15,004 nt of DNA. Origin: CAZCZR01 sp964503455. GTDB lineage: Bacteria; Bacillota; Clostridia; UBA1381. Below, piece by piece: positions 7,577 to 14,022 of the stretch. Location: positions 1-15,004 of the forward strand of contig CAZCZR010000043.1 in the NCBI GenBank assembly GCA_964503455.1, read 5' to 3'. Position 1 is the first letter of the stretch, and each line of letters begins with the position of its first letter. Below the pieces are notes generated by a model that worked only from the letters and a program-made list of their open reading frames with translations, had not been told where the DNA came from and did no database searches. The position numbers and the translations under genes were made by a program.

Positions 7577-8977
7577 ATGAGCATTAAAGAACGCGATAAA
7601 CTCGGAGAGGAATGTGGAGTTTTCGCCGTGTACGATCCCGCCGGAGACTGCGCGAGAACCGCTTATTACGGTCTTTACGCGCTTCAGCACAGAGGTCAGG
7701 AAAGCTGCGGCATAGCGGTGAACAACAACCGCGACATCACCCATTACAAGGATATGGGGCTTGTGAACGAGGTATTTACCGAGGAAATACTTCAAAAGCT
7801 CGGCGGCACCATGGCTGTGGGCCATGTGCGCTATTCCACCACCGGCGAAAGTATGCGCGAAAACGCGCAGCCGCTGGTTCTGAGGTATATCAAGGGAAAT
7901 ATCGCTTTGGCGCACAACGGCAATCTTATAAACCAAAAAGAGCTTAAAGACGAGCTTGGAAAAATAGGCGCGATCTTCCAGACCACCACCGATACGGAGG
8001 CAATCGCCTACACTATAGCGCGACACCGCGCCAAATACCGCAGTATAGAAAAGGCTGTGGAAAAGACTATGAGGCACCTCAAGGGCGCGTATTCTCTTAT
8101 AGTGATGAGTCCGCAAAAGCTTATCGCGGCAAGGGACCCGTGGGGATTTCGTCCTCTTTGCATGGGCAGAAAGGGCGACGCGGTTATATTTTCGTCGGAA
8201 ACGTGCGCTCTCGACGCCATAGGCGCGGACTTTGTACGGGATATAAAGCCGGGCGAGATAGTTGTCGTGAAAGACGGCGGCATTTCAACGATAGACACAT
8301 ATGTGAACACAAAGCCGTTTTCCATGTGCATATTTGAATATCTGTACTTTGCGCGTCCGGACAGCATGATAGAGGGGCAGACGGCGCATGATTCAAGAAG
8401 CCTTGCGGGAGAGTGCCTCGCCGAGGAGCATCCTATAGACGCCGACGTGGTGATCGGCGTTCCCGACTCCGGCATATCCGCCGCGATGGGATACGCGAAA
8501 AGATCGGGCATACCCTACGCCCTCGGCTTTATCAAGAACAAATATATCGGCAGGACATTTATACAGCCGTCGCAGACAATGCGCGAAAATTCGGTGCGCA
8601 TAAAGCTGAATGTTTTAAAGTCGAGCGTAGAGGGGAAAAGAGTTATAATGGTGGACGATTCAATCGTAAGAGGCACCACCTCAAAAAGGATCGTAAGCCT
8701 TTTAAGAAGCGCCGGCGCAACGGAGGTACACGTGCTTTCATCCGCGCCGCCGTTTATGTGGCCGTGCTATTTCGGCACGGACGTTCCCTCGCGCGATCAG
8801 CTGATCGCGGTAAATCATCCCATTGATGAGATAGCAAAGCTTTTAGACGCGGATTCGGTCGGGTTTTTGAGCGTTGACTCGCTTAAAAAGATCATTCCAA
8901 ACGCCGGCTGCGGCTTTTGCGACGGCTGCTTTACTGGGCATTATCCAGTGACAGCCGACGGAATGGAACACGCATAA
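7577..8977 (+). CDS. purF: Amidophosphoribosyltransferase
   Basis: Makes 5-phosphoribosylamine from PRPP and glutamine, the first committed step of de novo purine synthesis. The 466 residues are of the Bacillus type: a short propeptide before the catalytic Cys13 (GEECGVF), which must be cleaved to free the N-terminal nucleophile. The glutaminase domain has ALQHRGQES (35-43), GHVRYSTTG (82-90) and AHNGNL (112-117). The phosphoribosyltransferase domain has VIMVDDSIVRGTT (356-368). The [4Fe-4S] ligands are present as Cys251, Cys397, Cys448 and Cys451, spaced as in the B. subtilis enzyme, so oxygen lability and AMP/GMP feedback are expected. GGGAG precedes the ATG by 6-7 nt. It is the first gene of a plus-strand run with small gaps (55, 35 and 25 nt) and no terminator until 10898. 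Confidence 0.97.
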   Translation: MSIKERDKLGEECGVFAVYDPAGDCARTAYYGLYALQHRGQESCGIAVNNNRDITHYKDMGLVNEVFTEEILQKLGGTMAVGHVRYSTTGESMRENAQPLVLRYIKGNIALAHNGNLINQKELKDELGKIGAIFQTTTDTEAIAYTIARHRAKYRSIEKAVEKTMRHLKGAYSLIVMSPQKLIAARDPWGFRPLCMGRKGDAVIFSSETCALDAIGADFVRDIKPGEIVVVKDGGISTIDTYVNTKPFSMCIFEYLYFARPDSMIEGQTAHDSRSLAGECLAEEHPIDADVVIGVPDSGISAAMGYAKRSGIPYALGFIKNKYIGRTFIQPSQTMRENSVRIKLNVLKSSVEGKRVIMVDDSIVRGTTSKRIVSLLRSAGATEVHVLSSAPPFMWPCYFGTDVPSRDQLIAVNHPIDEIAKLLDADSVGFLSVDSLKKIIPNAGCGFCDGCFTGHYPVTADGMEHA

Positions 8978-9017
8978 TCCGTCCGGCGCGGGCATATATA
9001 TGATCAGCAAGCTTTTC

Positions 9018-9023
9018 GGAGGA
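9018..9023 (+). promoter_or_regulatory. Ribosome binding site that sets the M14 start
   Basis: GGAGGA ends 9 nt before the ATG at 9033. The longer in-frame ATG at 9000 has no Shine-Dalgarno sequence, so 9033 is the likely start. Confidence 0.85.
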
Positions 9024-9032
9024 TCAATATAT

Positions 9033-9902
9033 ATGACGTATGATTATTACGAGCTTGAAAGAGATGCGCGTCTGCTTTGGGACAGATTTGCGGAGCTTAC
9101 GCGCGTTTATATCGGGCGGTCGGTCATGGGACGGGAGATATACTGCTTTAAGACGGGACGCGGGGACAGGTCGGTATTTTTAAACGGAGCGCATCACGGA
9201 CTTGAGTACCTTACATCGGCTTTTTTGGTGAAATTCACGGGCGAGTTTATGCAGCGGGCGCGGAGCCGCGCCCCGATGTACGGAGTATATCCGCACAAGC
9301 TGTCGGAGTCGGTTGTTATATACACCGCCCCGATGATAAATCCCGACGGGGTCGATATAGCGGCGAACGGACTTGATATAACCAATCCGTACCACCGCCG
9401 CATTATAAGCATGACGGGAATACACAGCTTTTCAAGGGTGTGGCAGGCAAACGCCAGAGGGGTCGATCTCAATCACAACTATGACGCGGACTGGCGGCAG
9501 GGTCCGGCGGGGCCGGCGCCGTCGGTATACGGCGGGCAAACGCCCGAAAGCGAGCCGGAGGTAAAGGCTGTGACGGAGTTTGTGCGCGGGGCGAATCCCG
9601 ATCTGATGATCGCTTTTCATTCGCAGGGACGCGAGATATACTATGATTTCGGCGGCATGATCCCCAAGGGAGCATACGATATAGGTGTTTCGATGGCGGC
9701 TGCAAGCGGCTATACGCTTGCGCGTCCCGAAGGGAGCGCGGCTTACGGCGGCTGCAAGGACTGGTTCATCAGCGAATTCGGCGCTCCCGGATTCACGGTG
9801 GAAATAGGCGCGGGAAAAAATCCGCTGCCCTTGGAGGTAATGGACAGCGTGTATGAGGATAACGCAAAGCTTATTCTGGCCGCCGTATCGGCGCTATTAT
9901 AA
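9033..9902 (+). CDS. M14 family zinc carboxypeptidase (probable peptidoglycan-peptide hydrolase)
   Basis: Zinc carboxypeptidase of family M14, 289 residues from the chosen start. Zinc ligands are His55 and Glu58 in AHHGLEY and His196 in IAFHSQG. The catalytic glutamate is Glu257 in FTVEIG, and the substrate carboxylate-binding segment NARGVDLNHNYDADW (140-154) is present. This resembles the M14C group, whose known members cleave gamma-D-glutamyl-diaminopimelate bonds in cell-wall peptides. No signal peptide or membrane segment is visible, so it should be cytoplasmic and act on recycled muropeptides; this substrate is inferred from the family. It sits between purF and a SigH-like sigma factor, 55 nt after purF, probably cotranscribed. 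Another peptide substrate is possible. Confidence 0.88.
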   Translation: MTYDYYELERDARLLWDRFAELTRVYIGRSVMGREIYCFKTGRGDRSVFLNGAHHGLEYLTSAFLVKFTGEFMQRARSRAPMYGVYPHKLSESVVIYTAPMINPDGVDIAANGLDITNPYHRRIISMTGIHSFSRVWQANARGVDLNHNYDADWRQGPAGPAPSVYGGQTPESEPEVKAVTEFVRGANPDLMIAFHSQGREIYYDFGGMIPKGAYDIGVSMAAASGYTLARPEGSAAYGGCKDWFISEFGAPGFTVEIGAGKNPLPLEVMDSVYEDNAKLILAAVSALL

Positions 9903-9925
9903 CCCGTGCGCGGATGCCCCGAAAC

Positions 9926-9930
9926 GGAGA
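9926..9930 (+). promoter_or_regulatory. Ribosome binding site that sets the sigma-factor start
   Basis: GGAGA ends 7 nt before the ATG at 9938. The upstream in-frame ATG at 9914 lacks a site and adds only eight residues without family support. Confidence 0.75.
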
Positions 9931-9937
9931 TATTTAT

Positions 9938-10570
9938 ATGAACACAGAGAATGAAATTGCTTCGGACAATAATATTTCCGAGGAGGAGCTTGCCGAAAGG
10001 GCGTGCGCCGGCGACGCCGAGGCGTGGAGCCGTCTGGCGGCTTTATATTACGGGGCGGTCGCAGGCACGGCGCGGAGGTACTTTATGGAGGGAGCCGAAA
10101 CGGAGGATATGATCCAAGAGGGATTTATAGGTCTTTGCAAGGCTGTGAACGGGTTCGACAGCGGCAAATGTCCGGTATTCCGTCCCTTCGCGCTTATGTG
10201 CATAAAAAGACAGATACTTTCCGCGCTGCGGTCCGCGTCGCGGTTTAAGCATATGCCCTTAAACACCCGCATACCCTTAGACGCCGGCAGCGAATATGAC
10301 GAGGCGATGATTTTCAATATTTCAAAAGCGCGCTCCTTGGACGATCCCGAAGCCATAATAATAAGCAAAGAACGCGTATCGGGCATAGAGGAGGCTGTCT
10401 GCCGCGCACTCAGCGAGAACGAGGCGCGGGTGCTGTCGCTCCGCCTTGAGGGACTGTCCTATAAGGAGATAGCGCGTATCACGGACAAGGATATAAAATC
10501 GGTGGACAATGCCGTACAGCGCATAAAGCGCAAGCTTGAAACGGTGTTCTCATCAGCGGAAGAGCGCTGA
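9938..10570 (+). CDS. sigH: SigH-like RNA polymerase sigma factor
   Basis: Sigma-70 family factor of 210 residues, closest in pattern to SigH (Spo0H), the transition-state and early-sporulation sigma factor of Bacillota. Region 2 (about 37-105) reads ARRYFMEGAETEDMIQEG, then GLCKAV, FRPFALMCIKRQILSALRSA and SRFKHMPLN, all typical of SigH. The linker has SLDDPEAIIISKE. Region 4 (about 158-202) is a helix-turn-helix in LSYKEIARITDKDIKSVDNA followed by VQRIKRKLE. No regulatory partner, such as an anti-sigma factor, is adjacent. Its position, 35 nt after a peptidase gene in a purF-led run, is not the rlmB/rpmG/secE/nusG neighbourhood usual for sigH, so it may be a relocated or second SigH-type factor. 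The family assignment is firm; orthology to sigH is probable. Confidence 0.85.
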   Translation: MNTENEIASDNNISEEELAERACAGDAEAWSRLAALYYGAVAGTARRYFMEGAETEDMIQEGFIGLCKAVNGFDSGKCPVFRPFALMCIKRQILSALRSASRFKHMPLNTRIPLDAGSEYDEAMIFNISKARSLDDPEAIIISKERVSGIEEAVCRALSENEARVLSLRLEGLSYKEIARITDKDIKSVDNAVQRIKRKLETVFSSAEER

Positions 10571-10584
10571 CAGATCCGCCGGAC

Positions 10585-10591
10585 GGAGGAG
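10585..10591 (+). promoter_or_regulatory. Ribosome binding site that sets the zinc-ribbon start
   Basis: GGAGGAG lies just before the ATG at 10596, with 6 nt from the GGAGG core to the ATG. The longer in-frame start at 10536 would overlap the sigma-factor gene and add a basic, non-conserved 20 residues, so it is rejected. Confidence 0.85.
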
Positions 10592-10595
10592 AAAA

Positions 10596-10874
10596 ATGTA
10601 CACGGATAAAATATTAATATGCAAAGACTGCGGCGCCGAATTTCTTTTCACCGCGGGCGAACAGGAATTTTATGAGCAGAGGGGCTTTTCAAACGAGCCT
10701 GTAAGATGCCGCAAATGCCGCAGCGCAAAAAGACGGCCCCGCCGCGAGCCGAAGCTCATATATGAGATAGTATGCTCCGAGTGCGGCAAAACGGACGACA
10801 TAGACTTTGAACCGCGCCGCGACAGACCGGTTTACTGCCGCGAATGTTTCGCCAAGCGTTATACTCGAAGGTGA
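10596..10874 (+). CDS. Small double zinc-ribbon protein
   Basis: A 92-residue basic protein with four CxxC knuckles, enough for two zinc sites: Cys9/Cys12, Cys38/Cys41, Cys60/Cys63 and Cys81/Cys84. The first half (ICKDCGAEFLFTAGEQEFY, then GFSNEPVRCRKCR) matches the widespread bacterial zinc-ribbon family of the zf-trcl kind, whose function is unknown. The second half is another treble-clef-like pair. An Arg-rich linker (SAKRRPRREPK, 43-53) suggests nucleic-acid or ribosome binding, an inference only. It starts 25 nt after the sigma-factor stop and is the last gene before a hairpin terminator, so it is likely cotranscribed with the sigma factor. Confidence 0.85.
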   Translation: MYTDKILICKDCGAEFLFTAGEQEFYEQRGFSNEPVRCRKCRSAKRRPRREPKLIYEIVCSECGKTDDIDFEPRRDRPVYCRECFAKRYTRR

Positions 10875-10897
10875 AGGTCTTATATTTTTTAACAGTT

Positions 10898-10931
10898 AAA
10901 TGCCGGACAGTTTTTTTCTGTCCGGCATTTT
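10898..10931. terminator. Hairpin terminator between convergent zinc-ribbon gene and amt
   Basis: A perfect 13-bp stem (10898-10910 with 10918-10930; core TGCCGGACAG / CTGTCCGGCA) closes a loop of seven T. The plus-strand tail has only four T (10928-10931); the minus-strand tail reads TTTAACTGTTAAAAAA. Its location between convergent genes and its stem strength support termination for both strands, although neither U-tract is ideal. Confidence 0.75.
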
Positions 10932-10976
10932 CGGGGATTTATACACGAGGTTATTAAAACTTGTAAGCTTATTTAA

Positions 10977-12254
10977 TTATATATCCTTATACGACGGCGA
11001 GAAATCCGCGTATGCCGAGCTTAAGCCGTGTTCCGAAATATCAAGGCCCTTAAGCTCATCCTCGGCATCTGCTCTCAGACCGTTTGTAGCCTTGAGTATC
11101 TTAAAGAGGAGCATACCCATTACAGCCGCCCACGCTATCAGGCATACAGCGCCGAGGCACTGAACACCGAGAAGCTTGAAGCCGCCGCCGTAGAACAGTC
11201 CGGTCATTCCGTCAAGATTTTCCTTCGCGAACAGTCCCACACAGATTGTTCCGAACAGTCCGCATACACCGTGTACGCTTACTGCGCCGACAGGGTCATC
11301 GACCTTGAGCTTTGTATCGATAAACGGTATAGCAATCGATACAAGCACTCCGGCGATCGCGCCGATGATAACCGATGCGAAGGGCGATACAACATCACAG
11401 GGAGCCGTGATCGCAACAAGTCCCGCCAGAACGCCGTTCAATGTCATGGAAACATCGGGCTTGCCGTATCTGATCCATGTGAAGAACATTGCCGCGACAG
11501 CCGCCGCGCAGGCCGCAAGGTTTGTCGTGATGAATACCTTAGCCGCTACAAGCCAGCCGCCGTCCGTAAGTGCGCCCGATGACGCGGGGTTGAATCCGAA
11601 CCAGCCGAACCACAGAAGCAGTACGCCCAGAGCGCCGATAACGATATTGTGACCGGGAATGGCGTGAGCCTTGCCGCTCTTTGAATACTTGCCGATACGC
11701 GGACCGAGAATAGCCGCGCCTACAAACGAGATCGTGCCGCCGAGCATATGTACTATAGCCGAGCCGGCGAAATCATGGAAGCCCATTTCCGACAGCCAGC
11801 CGCCGCCCCATACCCAGTGACCTGCGATCGGGTATATAAACAGCGATATACACGCCGAATAGATAACGTATGCCGAGAACTTGGTTCTTTCAGCCATCGC
11901 GCCCGATACGATAGTAGCCGATGTCGCGCAGAATACCGTCTGGAAGAACAGCGCCGTATAATCCATGTTATCCGCGTCAAGCAGACCGTTCATGAACGAG
12001 CCGTCGCTTATCCAGCCGATAAAGCCGTTTCCCCCCTCGCCGTACATCAGCGAATAGCCTATCACCCAATATATCAGGCTGCCGAGCATGAAGTCAACAA
12101 AGTTCTTCATTACAATATTGCCGGCATTTTTTGCTCTTGTAAAGCCCGTTTCCACCATCGCGAACCCCGCCTGCATGATAAATACCAATACGCCTCCGAA
12201 AAACAGCCAAAAAGCGTTTAAAGCGTTTTGCAGTTCCATTACACTTGCATCCAT
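10977..12254 (-). CDS. amt: Ammonium transporter
   Basis: Trimeric ammonium channel of the Amt/Mep/Rh family in the cytoplasmic membrane, 425 residues, with about eleven hydrophobic helices. The N-terminus (NAFWLFFGGVLVFIMQAGFA, 13-32) and AKNAGNIVMKNFVDF are typical. The pore twin histidines are His169 in DFAGSAIVHM and His328 in GAVSVHGVCGLFGT; Asp161 and Trp149 are also present. The cytoplasmic tail (about 385-425) is the expected docking site for P-II. AAGGA lies 7 nt before the ATG. It follows glnK by 54 nt and is presumably cotranscribed, the classic glnK-amt pairing in which P-II blocks the channel when nitrogen is plentiful. Confidence 0.96.
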   Translation of the reverse strand: MDASVMELQNALNAFWLFFGGVLVFIMQAGFAMVETGFTRAKNAGNIVMKNFVDFMLGSLIYWVIGYSLMYGEGGNGFIGWISDGSFMNGLLDADNMDYTALFFQTVFCATSATIVSGAMAERTKFSAYVIYSACISLFIYPIAGHWVWGGGWLSEMGFHDFAGSAIVHMLGGTISFVGAAILGPRIGKYSKSGKAHAIPGHNIVIGALGVLLLWFGWFGFNPASSGALTDGGWLVAAKVFITTNLAACAAAVAAMFFTWIRYGKPDVSMTLNGVLAGLVAITAPCDVVSPFASVIIGAIAGVLVSIAIPFIDTKLKVDDPVGAVSVHGVCGLFGTICVGLFAKENLDGMTGLFYGGGFKLLGVQCLGAVCLIAWAAVMGMLLFKILKATNGLRADAEDELKGLDISEHGLSSAYADFSPSYKDI

Positions 12255-12308
12255 ATCAGATTCCTTCTTTCATCTTAAAATATAATTCATCCAAAATTTA
12301 CCGTTACC

Positions 12309-12659
12309 CTACAGCAGAGCTTCTTTATCCTCTTCGCCGGTTCTTACCTTGATAACCCTCGATACCGGCGAGATGAAAATCTTTCCGTCGCCGATTTCGC
12401 CTGTGCGAAGCACCGACAACGCCGTGTCGATAACCTTCTGTACCGGCACCGTGCATACTACCATATCGATTTTTACCTTAGGCAGCAGGTCGATGCTGTA
12501 CTCAACGCCTCTGTACTTATTCTTCTGCCCCTTCTGTACGCCGTAGCCCAATACGTTGGTAACGGTCATGCCGTTTATACCAATCTCGTTAAGAGCCTGC
12601 TTAAGCTCTTCAAACTTGCTTTGCCTGGTTACAATTTCGATTCTGGTCATTTCCGCCAT
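12309..12659 (-). CDS. glnK: Nitrogen regulatory protein P-II (GlnK/GlnB type)
   Basis: Trimeric P-II signal protein, 116 residues, sensing ATP/ADP and 2-oxoglutarate. With a three-residue N-terminal extension (MAE) the usual landmarks shift by three: Gln42 in GVQKGQ (equivalent of Gln39), Tyr54 in the T-loop RGVEYSIDLLPKVK (equivalent of the uridylylation site Tyr51), TGEIGDGKIF (86-95, with Lys93), and the RVIKVRTGEE terminus. The first strand, TRIEIVTRQSKFEELKQAL, departs from the common KKIEAIIRP form. The ATG at 12659 is fixed by AAAGGAG 8 nt upstream; Met4 would be too far from it. The name glnK rests on linkage to amt. Its leader carries a promoter followed by an intrinsic terminator (12690-12736), suggesting control by attenuation. 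Confidence 0.95.
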   Translation of the reverse strand: MAEMTRIEIVTRQSKFEELKQALNEIGINGMTVTNVLGYGVQKGQKNKYRGVEYSIDLLPKVKIDMVVCTVPVQKVIDTALSVLRTGEIGDGKIFISPVSRVIKVRTGEEDKEALL

Positions 12660-12689
12660 ATGAATCGCTCCTTTCTCAGCCCTGAAAAC

Positions 12690-12736
12690 AAAAAAACGGT
12701 GTGTTTACAAGTCCCTGCGGACCGCAAACACACCGT
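12690..12736 (-). terminator. Leader terminator (attenuator) of glnK-amt
   Basis: On the minus strand, ACGGTGTGTTT (12726-12736) pairs perfectly with AAACACACCGT (12696-12706) across a 19-nt loop, and the transcript then runs into seven T (12690-12696). This is a complete intrinsic terminator lying about 25 nt after the predicted transcription start and about 30 nt before the glnK ATG. Its position inside the leader, rather than after a gene, makes it an attenuator. Confidence 0.85.
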
Positions 12737-12766
12737 CGTGCTTTCCTGCTTATTTAATTTAAACCC

Positions 12767-12795
12767 ATTATACTACCGTTCATCCGAAAAGTCAA
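12767..12795 (-). promoter_or_regulatory. glnK-amt promoter
   Basis: Minus strand: TTGACT (12790-12795), 17-bp spacer, TATAAT (12767-12772), preceded by a tandem 11-bp repeat. Start of transcription is expected near 12760, giving a leader of about 100 nt. Confidence 0.85.
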
Positions 12796-12808
12796 GGCTG
12801 TTTTTTAA

Positions 12809-12830
12809 ATTTGTGAACAATTTGTGAATA
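12809..12830. repeat. Tandem 11-bp direct repeat upstream of the glnK promoter
   Basis: ATTTGTGAACA (12809-12819) and ATTTGTGAATA (12820-12830) differ at one base and abut, so they sit one helical turn apart. They lie about 13 bp upstream of the -35 box, roughly -49 to -70 from the predicted start, a usual place for an activator to bind. Confidence 0.6.
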
Positions 12831-12891
12831 ATTCCGAAATATAATCGCCGTCCGGCGAAAGTTTTATAATATCTTAACAAAATTTACGCCG

Positions 12892-14022
12892 CTAAAGCTT
12901 TCCGGCGGCAATTTTTTCCACAGCCGCGGCAAGCGCTTCCGCTTCGGTTATATCCGAGAACCATCCGAACGACGCCCTGACCGCGCCCTGACCGTATGTG
13001 CCTATGGCGTCATGAGCCAGAGGCGCGCAGTGAAAGCCGCCGCGCACGCAAATGTTATACCTCTCGCTTAAAATATCCGCCGCCTCCGAAGAGCTCATCG
13101 CGCCTATATTAAATGAAACCGTGCCGTTTCTGTCCGAAACGCGGCATCCGTAGAGCCTTACGCCCTTTATTTTCCCTATGCGCCGTATCAGCTCTCCGGC
13201 AAGATAGCTGTCGTGCTTTAATATATTACCGGCGCCGATGCTCATTATATATCTTGCGGCGGTACCCATTGAAAGTATAGCGGGCGTATTTACGGTACCC
13301 GCCTGCATAAGCTCCGGCATTTCCTCCGGATGCGACAACAGCTTGGAAAAGCTGCCCGTCCCGCCGGTGATATACGGCTTTACCCTTACGCCCTCGCGTA
13401 TCCAGCACGCGCCGCTGCCCAGCGGCGCCATCAGTCCCTTATGGCCCGAAAATACATACGCGTCCGCGCCTATAGCCTGCACATCGACCTCCATACATCC
13501 GACTGCCTGACTGCCGTCCACAAGAAACGGTATCCCGTAAAGGCGCGCTATGCGTCCTATGCGCGCCACGGGCTGAATACTGCCGGTCACGTTGGAAACG
13601 TGGGTGCATACGATAAGGCGCGTGTCGCCGCGTATGGCGTTTTCCACATCGGTTTCATCGACAAAACCGAACCCGTCGGCTTTTACGACAGTGTAATTGC
13701 CGAAGCGATGCACCGGGCGCAGAACGCTGTTATGCTCCATCGCGGTAACCACCGCGTGGCCGCCGTCCGACAGTATGCCGCCTATAACACAGTTGAGTCC
13801 GTAGGTGGCGTTCGGAATAAAAGCTATCCTTGATGGGTCGGGAGCGTTTATAAGACGCGCCACGTCAAAACGCGCTCTTTCCACAAGCTCGGCGCCCTTC
13901 ATGCTGAGCCTATGTCCGCCGTGACCGGAATTCATGCTGTTTACAAGCGTGTTTTTTATCATAGCCGCGCGGACCGGCAAAGGCTTTTTGTACGAGGTGG
14001 CGGCATTATCCAGATATATCAC
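12892..14022 (-). CDS. Cysteine desulfurase family protein (DUF3343-associated type)
   Basis: PLP-dependent class V aminotransferase-fold enzyme that takes sulfur or selenium from cysteine or selenocysteine to form an enzyme persulfide. It has 376 residues. The N-terminus is MIYLDNAATSYKKP; His97 is in MEHNSV, Asp169 in VDGSQAVG, the PLP lysine is Lys195 in SGHKGLMAP, and the catalytic loop cysteine is Cys332 in RGGFHCAPLAH. The pattern fits the subgroup found beside DUF3343 and selenium genes rather than housekeeping IscS. Start: the frame also opens at GTG 14031, but GGGGAG (14033-14038) is only one base from that codon and 10 nt from GTG 14022, and the family starts at MIYLDNAAT, so 14022 is chosen. 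It overlaps the upstream DUF3343 gene by 17 nt, implying coupled translation. Confidence 0.9.
   Translation of the reverse strand: MIYLDNAATSYKKPLPVRAAMIKNTLVNSMNSGHGGHRLSMKGAELVERARFDVARLINAPDPSRIAFIPNATYGLNCVIGGILSDGGHAVVTAMEHNSVLRPVHRFGNYTVVKADGFGFVDETDVENAIRGDTRLIVCTHVSNVTGSIQPVARIGRIARLYGIPFLVDGSQAVGCMEVDVQAIGADAYVFSGHKGLMAPLGSGACWIREGVRVKPYITGGTGSFSKLLSHPEEMPELMQAGTVNTPAILSMGTAARYIMSIGAGNILKHDSYLAGELIRRIGKIKGVRLYGCRVSDRNGTVSFNIGAMSSSEAADILSERYNICVRGGFHCAPLAHDAIGTYGQGAVRASFGWFSDITEAEALAAAVEKIAAGKL

Noticed and set aside
10536..10595. Longer start for the zinc-ribbon gene overlapping the sigma-factor gene
   Set aside because: The extra residues are a read-through of the sigma gene in another frame, and the strong GGAGGAG lies just before ATG 10596.
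12845..12858. TCGCC/GGCGA hairpin after the desulfurase as its terminator
   Set aside because: The stem is only 5 bp and is followed by TTATATTTC rather than a proper T-run. It may contribute weakly, but I cannot support it.
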